Notes under the pieces: generated by a model
Seen by the model: only the letters and a program-made list of their open reading frames with translations
The model's database searches: none
What the model was told of the DNA's origin: nothing
Translations under genes and position numbers: made by a program
Assembly: GCF_026625865.1 (NCBI RefSeq)
Contig: NZ_CP113067.1
Location: 1,550,001 to 1,614,000 of the forward strand
Direction: 5' to 3'
DNA: 64,000 nt
Source of the DNA: Microbacterium sp. SL75
GTDB taxonomy: Bacteria > Actinomycetota > Actinomycetes > Actinomycetales > Microbacteriaceae
In this document: positions 50,048 through 57,697 of the stretch, one piece after another
Layout: every line of letters begins with the position of its first letter
Position numbering within the stretch: the first letter of the stretch is position 1

Positions 50048-50990
50048 CGCGGAACGGGCGGGATGCCGACACCCGGCGTCCCGTCCCTCTCGCGATGCTC
50101 ATCCCGAGGTGTCGGCGGTCACCGCTCGGGATGAGTGTCGACGCGCGATCGGGGCGGAGCGACGAGCCCTCGACGGGGTGAGCGGGTGCGACGCGCGGGG
50201 AGCGCTGCGCCGCCGAGCGCGCGGGCCGACGGGTGGCCGTCGGCCGGGCGAGCGGCAGGCGACGGCGCCGGCGGGGGGCGTGGTCCACCACGGCGGGATC
50301 CTGTGCCGTCGGGTTCGACGTGGCCGCCGTCGCCGCCGAGGCGAGGATCTGGGTGAACATGCCCGACCACGCGAACATCGCCGCGCACGAAATCGTCTCG
50401 AACAGCGCCAGGTTGATGGTCGCCGAGACGAACAGCGTGATCGAGACGATCAGCCAGACGGTCGCGATCCCCGTGCCGATCGCCATCCGCTTACCGAGAC
50501 GGTGGAAGAGGAACGGCGCGCTCAGCAGCAGGGCCAGGAATCCGAGGACCATCGAGCCCGCGACCTTGTCGTGAAGGTCTTTGTCGGTGTTCAGAGGAAT
50601 GCAGCCCACGAGAGCGAGATTGACGCCCACGACATTCAGGCAGATGAAGGCCACCGTCGCGGCGCCCCGACGGACGGGGCCGCGACCCACGCGTCGCACA
50701 TCGCGACGGACGCGGAAGGCGAAGACCACGACGATCATTCCGCTGACCTTGAGCGTGGTGTTGAAGAATGCGCTCGAGAGGTCGCCGAAAATCCCCAGCT
50801 GGCTGAAGTGCAACTGCCACCACAGAGGGTCGCTCGTCGTGGCGATCGACAGCAGCAGTCCGCTGACGAGGACGATCAGGGCCGCCCCGCCGACGTGCAT
50901 CGTCGGGATCGCGTCCAGGCGGCGCGCGAGAGTGCCCAGACGCGGCACCGGGAGCGAAAAGGGGACAACGGAGCGGAGCGCGTTGCTCAT
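49926..50990 (-). CDS. DUF998-like six-helix membrane protein, 3' end uncertain
   Basis: An open frame of 354 residues. Residues about 30-225 carry six hydrophobic helices (IVLVSGLLLSIATTSDPLWW, VGVNLALVGCIPLNTDKDLH, MAIGTGIATVWLIVSITLFV) typical of DUF998-like membrane proteins of about 220-230 residues. After TAQDPAVVDHAPRRRRR the sequence becomes Arg/Pro-rich, runs through the terminator at 50098-50135 and overlaps the RND gene on the opposite strand by 122 bases. A one-base shift near the G6 run at 50273-50278 would give a stop at 50119 instead. The true end is therefore doubtful; the membrane part is solid. Confidence 0.65.
   Translation of the reverse strand: MSNALRSVVPFSLPVPRLGTLARRLDAIPTMHVGGAALIVLVSGLLLSIATTSDPLWWQLHFSQLGIFGDLSSAFFNTTLKVSGMIVVVFAFRVRRDVRRVGRGPVRRGAATVAFICLNVVGVNLALVGCIPLNTDKDLHDKVAGSMVLGFLALLLSAPFLFHRLGKRMAIGTGIATVWLIVSITLFVSATINLALFETISCAAMFAWSGMFTQILASAATAATSNPTAQDPAVVDHAPRRRRRLPLARPTATRRPARSAAQRSPRVAPAHPVEGSSLRPDRASTLIPSGDRRHLGMSIARGTGRRVSASRPFRVSASRAVLGGSGGARRRPSTRRALPLAPPAAHGASRSLLR
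50098..50135. terminator. Terminator after the RND gene
   Basis: CTCATCCCGAG (50098-50108) and CTCGGGATGAG (50125-50135) form a perfect 11-bp stem with a 16-base loop, 51 bases after the RND stop. The frame of the opposing membrane-protein gene runs straight through it. Confidence 0.7.
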
Positions 50991-51109
50991 GTGGGGGATC
51001 TTTCCTCAGGACGGAACGAGGATCCCCCCACACCGCGGGACCCTCGGCCCCCGTCGGCTCATTCGGGCAATGAGCCAGGAGAAACCTTGGTCCTTTGCCT
51101 CCCCCGGCC

Positions 51110-51225
51110 TTGACGGAAACCGTCAGGGCACATGGTATCGTTCGCGCCGCCTTTTCAGGAAAGGGCTTGTCTGGGAAATTCCCAGGTCATATGCCCAATT
51201 TCTTGTCCCCCATTTGGGGGACAAG
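51110..51225. other. Cluster of three hairpins in an AT-richer intergenic stretch
   Basis: Between the divergently oriented start at 50990 and the galM-like stop at 51232 lie three perfect hairpins: CCTTT/AAAGG (51150-51154, 51160-51164), CTGGGAA-a-TTCCCAG (51171-51185) and CTTGTCCCCC/GGGGGACAAG (51202-51211, 51216-51225). The last is a good terminator for the minus-strand gene. A plus-strand TTGACG (51110-51115) followed by TGGTAT at 17-base spacing could be a promoter. A small structured RNA is possible. No gene is seen in 50991-51231. Confidence 0.5.
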
Positions 51226-51231
51226 GCCGCC

Positions 51232-52137
51232 TTACGCGCGGTAGGAAATGCCCCATTCCCTGGTCATTTTCGCGCCCGGTTCGAGTCGCTCCAGGTCCGT
51301 CCCGGTCGCGAAAGCGTTCGCCGGAGCCGTCATCGGCTCGATCGCCACCGCGAGGGACTGCCCGGGGTAGCGATCGGTCGTGAACACCTGCGCCCAGCGG
51401 AACCCGTCATCCTGCCACAGCTGCACGCACCGACCGTCGGGAGCGGTGAGGGTGTGGTGCGCCCGGCCGTCGGCATCCCGCTCCAATCCGCGATAGCCGT
51501 TGTCGAGCGAGGCATCGCCGAGACGGCGACCCTCGCGCAGGTCGGTGGCGGCATCGACCGGCACCTCGTCGACGGGGATGTTGCGGTCGTCGAGGACGAG
51601 CGTGGTCGTGCCGGTCGATCGCACCACCAGATCCTCCGTCGGAACGCCGCCGATGTGGAGGTACGGGTGCACGCCCAGGGCGACGGGGGCGGCCTTCGAC
51701 CCGACGTTCTCGATGACGTGGCTCACGTGCAGACCGTCGGCGCGAAGGGTGTACGCGACCCGCGTGCGCAGGTGGAAGGGATAGCCGGTCTGCGGCACCA
51801 CCTCGGCGCCGAGCACGAGCTGCTCGTCGCTGTGCTCGAGGGCGTGATAGGTCCCGAAGCGCAAAAGGCCGTGACTGGCGTTGCCGAACTTCGGCTCGCT
51901 GATCGCGAGCTGCTGGTCCTCGCCGTCGAAGGAGTACTTACCGTCGCGGATGCGGTTCGGCCACGGGACGAGGACGACTCCGGATGCCGCGGGCGTGGGC
52001 AGGTCGTCGGGGTAGCGCGGCACGAGGTCGACGCCGTCGACCGTCAGCGCGCGAAGCGCGGCACCCACCTGAGCGATCTCGGCGGAGGAGTGCTCGCCGC
52101 GGAGGCGGAAGCGGAATCCGGTGGGGTCGGCGGTCAT
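51232..52137 (-). CDS. Aldose 1-epimerase family protein (GalM-like)
   Basis: A 301-residue mutarotase-fold enzyme interconverting alpha and beta anomers of sugars. Visible are LVPWPNRIRDGKYSFDGED (Asn-Arg), FGNASHGLLRFGTYH with the first catalytic His, ALGVHPYLHIGGV with the second His, and AVAIEPMTAPANAFATG with the catalytic Glu. ATG 52137 overlaps the ABM gene stop by four bases. The open frame extends upstream to 52554 but without family sequence. A strong hairpin lies at 51202-51225 past the stop. Confidence 0.9.
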   Translation of the reverse strand: MTADPTGFRFRLRGEHSSAEIAQVGAALRALTVDGVDLVPRYPDDLPTPAASGVVLVPWPNRIRDGKYSFDGEDQQLAISEPKFGNASHGLLRFGTYHALEHSDEQLVLGAEVVPQTGYPFHLRTRVAYTLRADGLHVSHVIENVGSKAAPVALGVHPYLHIGGVPTEDLVVRSTGTTTLVLDDRNIPVDEVPVDAATDLREGRRLGDASLDNGYRGLERDADGRAHHTLTAPDGRCVQLWQDDGFRWAQVFTTDRYPGQSLAVAIEPMTAPANAFATGTDLERLEPGAKMTREWGISYRA

Positions 52138-52766
52138 GACGTGGCCTTTCGCGATCGGCGCGGACGCTGCAGCCAGGGCTGCAGCATGCGGGTGACCCAC
52201 GGGAGGACCGCGTAGGTCATGACGGGAGTGAGCATGAGGGTGGTGGCGAGCACGCGCAGGACGAGGGGGATCTCGGCGAACCCGGGAACGAAGCCCAGCA
52301 GCCACGACGCCGCCAGATTCGTCGGGAAGAACCCGACCCAGATCGTCACGGCCTGCTTCCACCGCGGGGGAGCCGCCGGCACCGGTTGGTGGATCGGTTG
52401 GGTTCCGGCCTCCGTCACTGTCGCCGCCTCGAGGATCGAGCCGTGCGGGGCGTCGAACCAGCCCTCGATCCCGGTGCGTCGTTCGCTGCGCTCTTCGCGC
52501 GCGAAGGGGCGCCCCGAGTCGAGCCACCACTGGCGCTGCGTCGAGCTCTCCCACTCCTCGAGCGTCGTGATGTCGCGGAAGCGGTACAGCATGTACCAGA
52601 GGTCGCTGTCTTCACCCGCGCGCACCCACCCCGAGCCGAGGAAGCCCGGGAAAGTGGTCGCGAGGTCGGTGCCGGCCTGCATCCAGGAGGTCGCTTCGGC
52701 GGTGCGCGTCGGGTCGATGCGCCGCTCGATCGCCACCGTGATGGGGTGGGCGTCGGTGTCTGCCAT
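52134..52766 (-). CDS. ABM-domain protein with C-terminal membrane helices
   Basis: A 210-residue protein. Residues about 8-105 form an antibiotic-biosynthesis-monooxygenase (ABM) ferredoxin-like domain: AIERRIDPTRTAEATSWMQA, then WYMLYRFRDITTLEEWESST and a Trp-rich end. Two hydrophobic segments follow (KQAVTIWVGFFPTNLAASWL; VLATTLMLTPVMTYAVLPWV) and a basic tail. ATG 52766 gives MADTDAHPITVAI. It is the first gene of a two-gene operon with the GalM-like enzyme. The reaction is unknown. Confidence 0.82.
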   Translation of the reverse strand: MADTDAHPITVAIERRIDPTRTAEATSWMQAGTDLATTFPGFLGSGWVRAGEDSDLWYMLYRFRDITTLEEWESSTQRQWWLDSGRPFAREERSERRTGIEGWFDAPHGSILEAATVTEAGTQPIHQPVPAAPPRWKQAVTIWVGFFPTNLAASWLLGFVPGFAEIPLVLRVLATTLMLTPVMTYAVLPWVTRMLQPWLQRPRRSRKATS

Positions 52767-53154
52767 GCGTCTATCTTCGTGCAGGCCCGGCGGCCGAGAT
52801 CCCCGAACCCGTCGGAGGGTCCGGTGTCGCGCACGGCGATCGAGAGCAAGGGCTGCGACGGAACAGCCGTTCGCCGCCGGATCGGCCTGTTGAGGCGGCA
52901 TCCTCCTGTTCTGGTGCCCGAGGGCGGGAACGTGGATGCCATTCCCAGGCGCGACCGGTAACGTGGTGTGGTCGGCTCTGGACACCGTGCGTGACGCGCG
53001 GATGGGTTTGTGAGTCCAAGGGGCCGATGGACAGGACGCGATCGCGGCCTCGACCATCACTAGTGAATTGGCCCCCGGCCGACGAGAGTCCGGGTATCGC
53101 ACCGCCACGAGCGGTGTCGCTGTTTCGCGCGAACAGAACCCAGGAAGTTTTTCC
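52767..53154. other. Divergent promoter region and long helicase leader
   Basis: 388 bases without a convincing gene, between the ABM gene and the DEAD-box helicase. The last part before 53155 (ACTAGTGAATTGG and TGTTTCGCGCGAACAG) is AT-richer than the rest and may form a leader for the helicase mRNA. AGGAAG at 53142-53147 is the helicase ribosome binding site. No clear operator was seen. Confidence 0.5.
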
Positions 53155-55329
53155 ATGCCCAAGAACAAGAAGCCCGCCGGCGGCCGCGCCGCCAAGAACT
53201 TCGAGCCCCGCTACGGCGCGAAGACCTCGTTCCAGGACCGCAAGCGTCGTCCCGGTGCAGAGGGTCCCGCCAAGCCCGGGAGCAAGAGCCCCAACCACCG
53301 CGGGTACCGTCCCGAGGCCGAGGCGACCCCCGACAAGGGCCGCTGGAACGCCGCCGACCGCGCCGGCCGTGCCGAGGCCCGCAACATCCGCTCGTCGGCA
53401 CGCGACGATCGGCCCGCCCGGTCGTTCGACCGCAACGATCGTCCCGCACGTTCGTTCGACCGTGACGAGCGGCCCCGTCGTGACGCCGGCGACCGTCCCG
53501 CGCGTTCGTTCGATCGCGACGACCGTCCGGCTCGTTCGTTCGATCGGAACGATCGTCCGGCTCGCTCGTTCGACCGTGACGAGCGTCCCCGTCGGGACGT
53601 CGGCGACCGTCCCGCCCGTTCGTTCGACCGCAACGACCGTCCGGCGCGTTCGTTTGACCGGAACGATCGTCCCGCGCGTTCGTTCGACCGTGATGAGCGT
53701 CCCCGTCGGGACGTCGGCGACCGTCCGGTCCGTTCGTTCGATCGCAACGACCGTGCGGCGCGTTCGTTTGACCGGAACGATCGTCCCGCGCGTTCGTTCG
53801 ACCGTGATGAGCGTCCCCGTCGTGACGCCGGCGACCGTCCGGTCCGTTCGTTCGATCGCAACGACCGTCCGGCTCGTTCGTTCGACCGGAGCGACCGTCC
53901 CGCTCGTTCGTTCGACCGCGACGACCGTCCCGCTCGTTCGTTCGACCGCAGCGACCGCCCTGCTCGTTCGTTCGACCGCAACGACCGCCCGGCACGCTCG
54001 TTCGACGACCGCCCGCGTCGCAACGACGGCCCGAGCCGCAGCGATTGGAACAGCACTCCGAAGCGCTCCGCGGAGCACGAGCAGCGCGTCGACGTGGTGC
54101 ACGAGCGCCTGCAGGCCGAGGCCGTGGATGCCGCCACGGTCACCGGCGCAGGCTTCGCCGAGCTGGGTCTCGGCGACAATCTCGTCCGCGCCCTCGCCGG
54201 TCTCGGCGCAGCGAGCCCCTTCCCGATCCAGGCGGCCACGGTCGCCCCGATCCTCGAAGGACGCGACGTCCTCGCCCGCGGCCGCACCGGCTCGGGCAAG
54301 ACGATCGCCTTCGGTGCGCCGCTGGTCGAGAGCATCCTGCGCTCGCAGGCGGGTCAGCGTCGCGAGTTCGGACGCGCCCCCAAGGCGATCATCCTCGCTC
54401 CCACGCGCGAGCTCGCCCTGCAGATCGACCGCACCGTGCAGGTGCTCGCGCGCAGCGTGGGCCTGTTCACCACCCAGGTCTACGGCGGCGTGCCCCAGGC
54501 GCGTCAGGTCGGTGCGCTCAAGAAGGGCGTCGACATCGTCATCGGCACCCCGGGCCGCATCGAAGACCTGCTGAACCAGGGCAAGCTCGACCTCTCGCAG
54601 GTGCAGATCGCCGTCCTCGACGAGGCGGATCACATGTGTGAGCTCGGCTTCCTCGAGCCCGTGCAGCGGATCCTCCGTGCGACCAAGAAGGGTAGCCAGA
54701 AGCTTCTCTTCTCGGCCACCCTCGACCGCGAGGTCGCGGCCCTGGTCGACGAGTTCCTCGTCGAGCCGGCCGTCTACGAGGTCGCCGGCGAGGACCAGGA
54801 CTCGAGCACCATCGAACACCGCGTCCTCGTCATCGAGCACCGCGACAAGGCGCAGATCCTCGACTCGCTCGTCGACCGCGAGGGCAAGACCCTCGTGTTC
54901 GCCCGCACCCGTGCCTACGCCGAGATGCTCGCCGAGCAGTTCGACGACGCCGGCATCGCCGCGGTAGCGCTGCACGGCGACCTCAACCAGCAGAAGCGCA
55001 CGCGCAACCTCGAGAAGCTCACCTCGGGGCGCGTCAACGTGCTCGTCGCCACCGATGTCGCCGCTCGCGGCATCCACGTCGACGACATCGACCTGGTCAT
55101 CCAGGCCGACGCTCCCGACGAGTACAAGACGTACCTGCACCGCTCGGGCCGCACCGGCCGCGCGGGTCGCGCCGGCACGGTGGTCACGCTGATCACGCGT
55201 CAGCGTCGCCGTCGGATGACCGAGCTGCTCGACCGCGCCGAGATCCAGGCTCCCTTCGAAGAGACCGCGCTCGGTGACGACGTGCTCGAGGAGCTCTCGG
55301 GTCGTCAGCTCTCGAACGTCGACGCGTAA
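53155..55329 (+). CDS. DEAD-box RNA helicase with long N-terminal R/D-rich repeat region
   Basis: A 724-residue ATP-dependent RNA helicase. ATG 53155 (MPKNKKPAGGR) follows AGGAAG. Residues about 84-285 are a disordered repeat tract with 17 copies of RSFD in units like DRPARSFDRN and four ERPRRD(A/V)GD units. The helicase core follows: RGRTGSGKT (Walker A, near 376), APTRELALQ, GTPGRIEDLL, DEAD (near 489), FSATL, LHGDLNQQKRTRN, ATDVAARGIHVDDI and HRSGRTGRAGRAG. The C-terminal tail is short. Helicases of this type aid ribosome assembly or RNA turnover, especially in the cold. Such repeat tracts usually sit at the C-terminus; condensate formation is inferred. Confidence 0.93.
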   Translation: MPKNKKPAGGRAAKNFEPRYGAKTSFQDRKRRPGAEGPAKPGSKSPNHRGYRPEAEATPDKGRWNAADRAGRAEARNIRSSARDDRPARSFDRNDRPARSFDRDERPRRDAGDRPARSFDRDDRPARSFDRNDRPARSFDRDERPRRDVGDRPARSFDRNDRPARSFDRNDRPARSFDRDERPRRDVGDRPVRSFDRNDRAARSFDRNDRPARSFDRDERPRRDAGDRPVRSFDRNDRPARSFDRSDRPARSFDRDDRPARSFDRSDRPARSFDRNDRPARSFDDRPRRNDGPSRSDWNSTPKRSAEHEQRVDVVHERLQAEAVDAATVTGAGFAELGLGDNLVRALAGLGAASPFPIQAATVAPILEGRDVLARGRTGSGKTIAFGAPLVESILRSQAGQRREFGRAPKAIILAPTRELALQIDRTVQVLARSVGLFTTQVYGGVPQARQVGALKKGVDIVIGTPGRIEDLLNQGKLDLSQVQIAVLDEADHMCELGFLEPVQRILRATKKGSQKLLFSATLDREVAALVDEFLVEPAVYEVAGEDQDSSTIEHRVLVIEHRDKAQILDSLVDREGKTLVFARTRAYAEMLAEQFDDAGIAAVALHGDLNQQKRTRNLEKLTSGRVNVLVATDVAARGIHVDDIDLVIQADAPDEYKTYLHRSGRTGRAGRAGTVVTLITRQRRRRMTELLDRAEIQAPFEETALGDDVLEELSGRQLSNVDA
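53404..54012 (+). repeat. Tandem repeats encoding the helicase N-terminal tract
   Basis: Degenerate 30-base units with cores like CGTTCGTTCGACCG and GAACGATCGTCCCGC, interrupted by longer units with GAGCGTCCCCGTCG. The longest near-identical pairs are around 53640-53720 and 53750-53830. This is coding repeat DNA, prone to length change by recombination. Confidence 0.85.
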
Positions 55330-55338
55330 CCCGTCGCT

Positions 55339-55373
55339 CGAAGCCCCCGTCACGTTCAGCGACGGGGGCTTCG
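55339..55373 (+). terminator. Terminator of the helicase gene
   Basis: CGAAGCCCCCGTC (55339-55351) and GACGGGGGCTTCG (55361-55373) form a perfect 13-bp stem with a nine-base loop, 10 bases after the stop. Confidence 0.85.
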
Positions 55374-55433
55374 TGCATCCTCGGGATGCCGGGACCGCGA
55401 GAACCGTCGAGCCCCCGCGCCGCTGGCCGGCCC

Positions 55434-57569
55434 TCAGAACAACGTCGGCTCGCTGGCCGGGGCGACACGGGGACGACCGGATGCCGGAACGCCGGTGACA
55501 CGGACCGGGCCGAGGCTGCTGGCGGGCGGTGTCCTCGCGGCCAATCCCGGCTGCGGTCGGCCACGAGGATGGTCGTCCTCGTCCCACCCGTCGAGACGAT
55601 GCATGCGCAGGAGTGGCCGCATGCGCTTGCCGAGCCACGTGCGGTAGGCCTTCGGGGCCGTCGTCGAGACCCCCGGGTACAGCCCGAGATACGACGAGAC
55701 CAGGTGCGGATGCTCGCGCTCGAGCCAGTCGAAGAACCACTGTTTCGCACCGGGGCGAAGGTGGAGTGCGCCGTAGACGACGCGTGCGGCACCGGCCTCG
55801 CGAATGCGCGCGAGGGCGTCGTCGAGGGCGGCGATCGAGTCGGTGAGGTGCGGCATGATCGGCATGAGGAACACCGTCACCCGGAATCCTGCCGCGGTCG
55901 CCGCGCGCACGGTCTCGAGCCGGGCTTCGGCACTGGGCGTGCCCGGTTCGATCGAGTGCTGGAGGACGTCGTCGAAGACGGCGATCGACATCGCCAGCGT
56001 GACCTTCACCTGCTTCGAGGCCTCGGCGAGCAGAGGGAGGTCCCGTCGAAGCAGCGTGCCCTTGGTGAGGATCGAGAAGGGTGTGCCGTTGTCGGTGAGG
56101 GCCCCGACGATGTCGGGCATGAGGCGGTACCGACCCTCCGCGCGCTGATAGGGATCGGTGTTCGTCCCGAGCATCACGGGCTCGCGCGCCCACGACCCCC
56201 GGCGCACCTCGGTGCGCAGGACGTCGGCCACGTTCACCTTCACCACGATCTGCGAGTCGAAGTCGGCCCCGTAGTCCAGGTCGAGGTACTCGTGAGTCTT
56301 GCGAGCGAAGCAGTTGTGGCTGATGACGCCGTTCGCGACGAAATCCTCGGTGTCCGTCGTGATGTCGATCATGTCGATGTCGTAGCCGATGTCCTCGATG
56401 CTCACGACTCTCACGTCCACGCTGGTCTCGACCGTTGTCCCGCAGACATCGAGTGTGCGCGTGATGGACGGGTGGGCGATATCGAAGAATCGTTGTCTCG
56501 AGGCGAGCCCTCCGCGCAGGCGGACATCCGACACAGTGCCCGGGCGAGAGGGTTCGCGAACGGTATCGAATCGGAACGCGGCGAAGGCCTCTTCGGCCAA
56601 CGAGAGAAGTTCGTCGTTCGCGTTGCTTATGCGCAGGATTTCGCCCGAGTCAGAGCCCTTCGCGTCGAAGATGCCCCCGAGGAAGCCAGCCATCCACTCC
56701 CGGCTTCGCGTCCGCGGTATCGCGACGTAGTCCTCGAGGCGCGCGACATCGTCCGTCTTCGCCGTGTGAAGAGCCGTCATGGGCCGGCGATGAGCGGGCA
56801 CGGAGACGGGGCGGACCATCGTGACGATGCCGATCTGTTCGAGAAGCTCCTTCGCGAGATCGAGCGCCTCACGATCGGCCAGGGCGAGGCGAAATCGGTG
56901 GATTTCTCGGACTCGATTCTCGTCGTCGTGGGTCTTGTGGGAGATCGTCGCGTCACCGCGTACCATGCCCGTCAGATACCCTTTGCGCCAGTCCGGATCC
57001 GGCGCTTCCACGGAGGGAGGGGCGCCCGTTCCGAAACCCTGCAGACGGTTCGACACCGTGAGGTGGGGGCGCTGTCGGCCCGCGACGGGGGAGTCGGTGA
57101 CGTGTTTCCATCCGTGCTCCGTCAGGAACCGGTGGTCTGCGCTGCACTCGATCTCGGTGCCGTCCGCGAGGGTGACGCGATGGAGGCGTTTGCGAGTGCT
57201 CCACTTCGCGCGAACGGTCGTTCGCACATAACGGCGGTCTCGCGATCCCCCCTCGGTGCCGATGATCTCGTCTCCGACACGGATCTGCGACAGGGGGACC
57301 TGTCGGCCGTCCGCTTTCAAGATGAGGGTGTCCGGGGACAGGCAATACGAACACGCATGGCTGCAGCCGCGATAGGGGTTCACGGTCCAGTCGAACGGCA
57401 TGGCCGAGGCACCGGGGACGCGATTCAGCGCGCTCTTGCAGAGCACCTCGTGAAACGTCATCCCGGCGAACTCCGGCGTCGTCACCGATCGGACGAGGCC
57501 GTCCATCCGCTCCATGCCCGGGAGCGCCGCCGTGTCGTCCACCCCCAGCTGCTGACCCTGCCATCTCAT
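55434..57569 (-). CDS. Rv2578c-type radical SAM protein interrupted by an intein
   Basis: A 711-residue precursor. Without the 344-residue intein the mature protein is about 367 residues. It belongs to the Rv2578c/SplB-like radical SAM group (distantly related to spore photoproduct lyase). Start ATG 57569 (MRWQGQQLGVDDTAALPG) matches the family; ATG 57587 is alternative. The Fe-S motif is split: NPYRGCSHACSY ends the N-extein and CFARKTHEYLDLDYGADF begins the C-extein, so splicing restores C-x3-C-x2-C. Later motifs include VMLGTNTDPYQRAEGRYRLM and FSILTKGTLLRRDL. A perfect LexA box lies just upstream (57578-57593), so DNA-damage induction is inferred. The substrate is unknown. Confidence 0.92.
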   Translation of the reverse strand: MRWQGQQLGVDDTAALPGMERMDGLVRSVTTPEFAGMTFHEVLCKSALNRVPGASAMPFDWTVNPYRGCSHACSYCLSPDTLILKADGRQVPLSQIRVGDEIIGTEGGSRDRRYVRTTVRAKWSTRKRLHRVTLADGTEIECSADHRFLTEHGWKHVTDSPVAGRQRPHLTVSNRLQGFGTGAPPSVEAPDPDWRKGYLTGMVRGDATISHKTHDDENRVREIHRFRLALADREALDLAKELLEQIGIVTMVRPVSVPAHRRPMTALHTAKTDDVARLEDYVAIPRTRSREWMAGFLGGIFDAKGSDSGEILRISNANDELLSLAEEAFAAFRFDTVREPSRPGTVSDVRLRGGLASRQRFFDIAHPSITRTLDVCGTTVETSVDVRVVSIEDIGYDIDMIDITTDTEDFVANGVISHNCFARKTHEYLDLDYGADFDSQIVVKVNVADVLRTEVRRGSWAREPVMLGTNTDPYQRAEGRYRLMPDIVGALTDNGTPFSILTKGTLLRRDLPLLAEASKQVKVTLAMSIAVFDDVLQHSIEPGTPSAEARLETVRAATAAGFRVTVFLMPIMPHLTDSIAALDDALARIREAGAARVVYGALHLRPGAKQWFFDWLEREHPHLVSSYLGLYPGVSTTAPKAYRTWLGKRMRPLLRMHRLDGWDEDDHPRGRPQPGLAARTPPASSLGPVRVTGVPASGRPRVAPASEPTLF
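56313..57344 (-). other. Intein with LAGLIDADG homing endonuclease domain
   Basis: 344 codons, from Cys76 of the precursor (57342-57344) to the terminal Asn (56313-56315). Block A is CLSPDTLILKADGRQVPLSQ. Block B is TEIECSADHRFLTEHGW with its His. Two LAGLIDADG-like motifs are YLTGMVRGDATI and WMAGFLGGIFDAKGS. Blocks F/G read IGYDIDMIDITTDTEDFVAN then GVISHN, followed by Cys+1. All splicing residues (Cys1, block B His, His-Asn, Cys+1) are present, so it should be active. The acidic residues of both DOD motifs (the second reads FDAKG) leave endonuclease activity open. Confidence 0.9.
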
Positions 57570-57577
57570 GAGAACAG

Positions 57578-57593
57578 TCGAACGCATGTTCGA
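57578..57593. promoter_or_regulatory. LexA (SOS) box
   Basis: TCGAACGCATGTTCGA is a perfect match to the actinobacterial LexA consensus TCGAAC-N4-GTTCGA. It ends nine bases before the radical SAM start at 57569 and about 105 bases before the VanY gene start on the other strand. LexA regulation of Rv2578c is, to my knowledge, also known in mycobacteria. Confidence 0.85.
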
Positions 57594-57697
57594 CGATCCG
57601 GCAACACCGTGCCTGTTCCTTTCGAGTCCAGGTTCGAGACCCGCGCCCCGACCCCACCCGGGTCGACCGTTCAGGATGCACCAGCGACAATGGAGGG

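Noticed and set aside
53404..54012. Regularly spaced 30-base repeats that could suggest a CRISPR array
   Set aside because: The repeats are degenerate, continuous without unique spacers and encode an in-frame peptide repeat of the helicase.
52771..56193. A 1140-codon minus-strand frame opposite the helicase, rich in V-E-R-T repeats
   Set aside because: The repeats are the antisense reading of the helicase repeat DNA, and the rest has no recognisable domain.
56313..57344. Treating the intein region as a separate inserted endonuclease gene or insertion sequence
   Set aside because: It is in frame with the host gene, has no own start or ribosome binding site, and shows Cys1, block B His and His-Asn-Cys splice residues.
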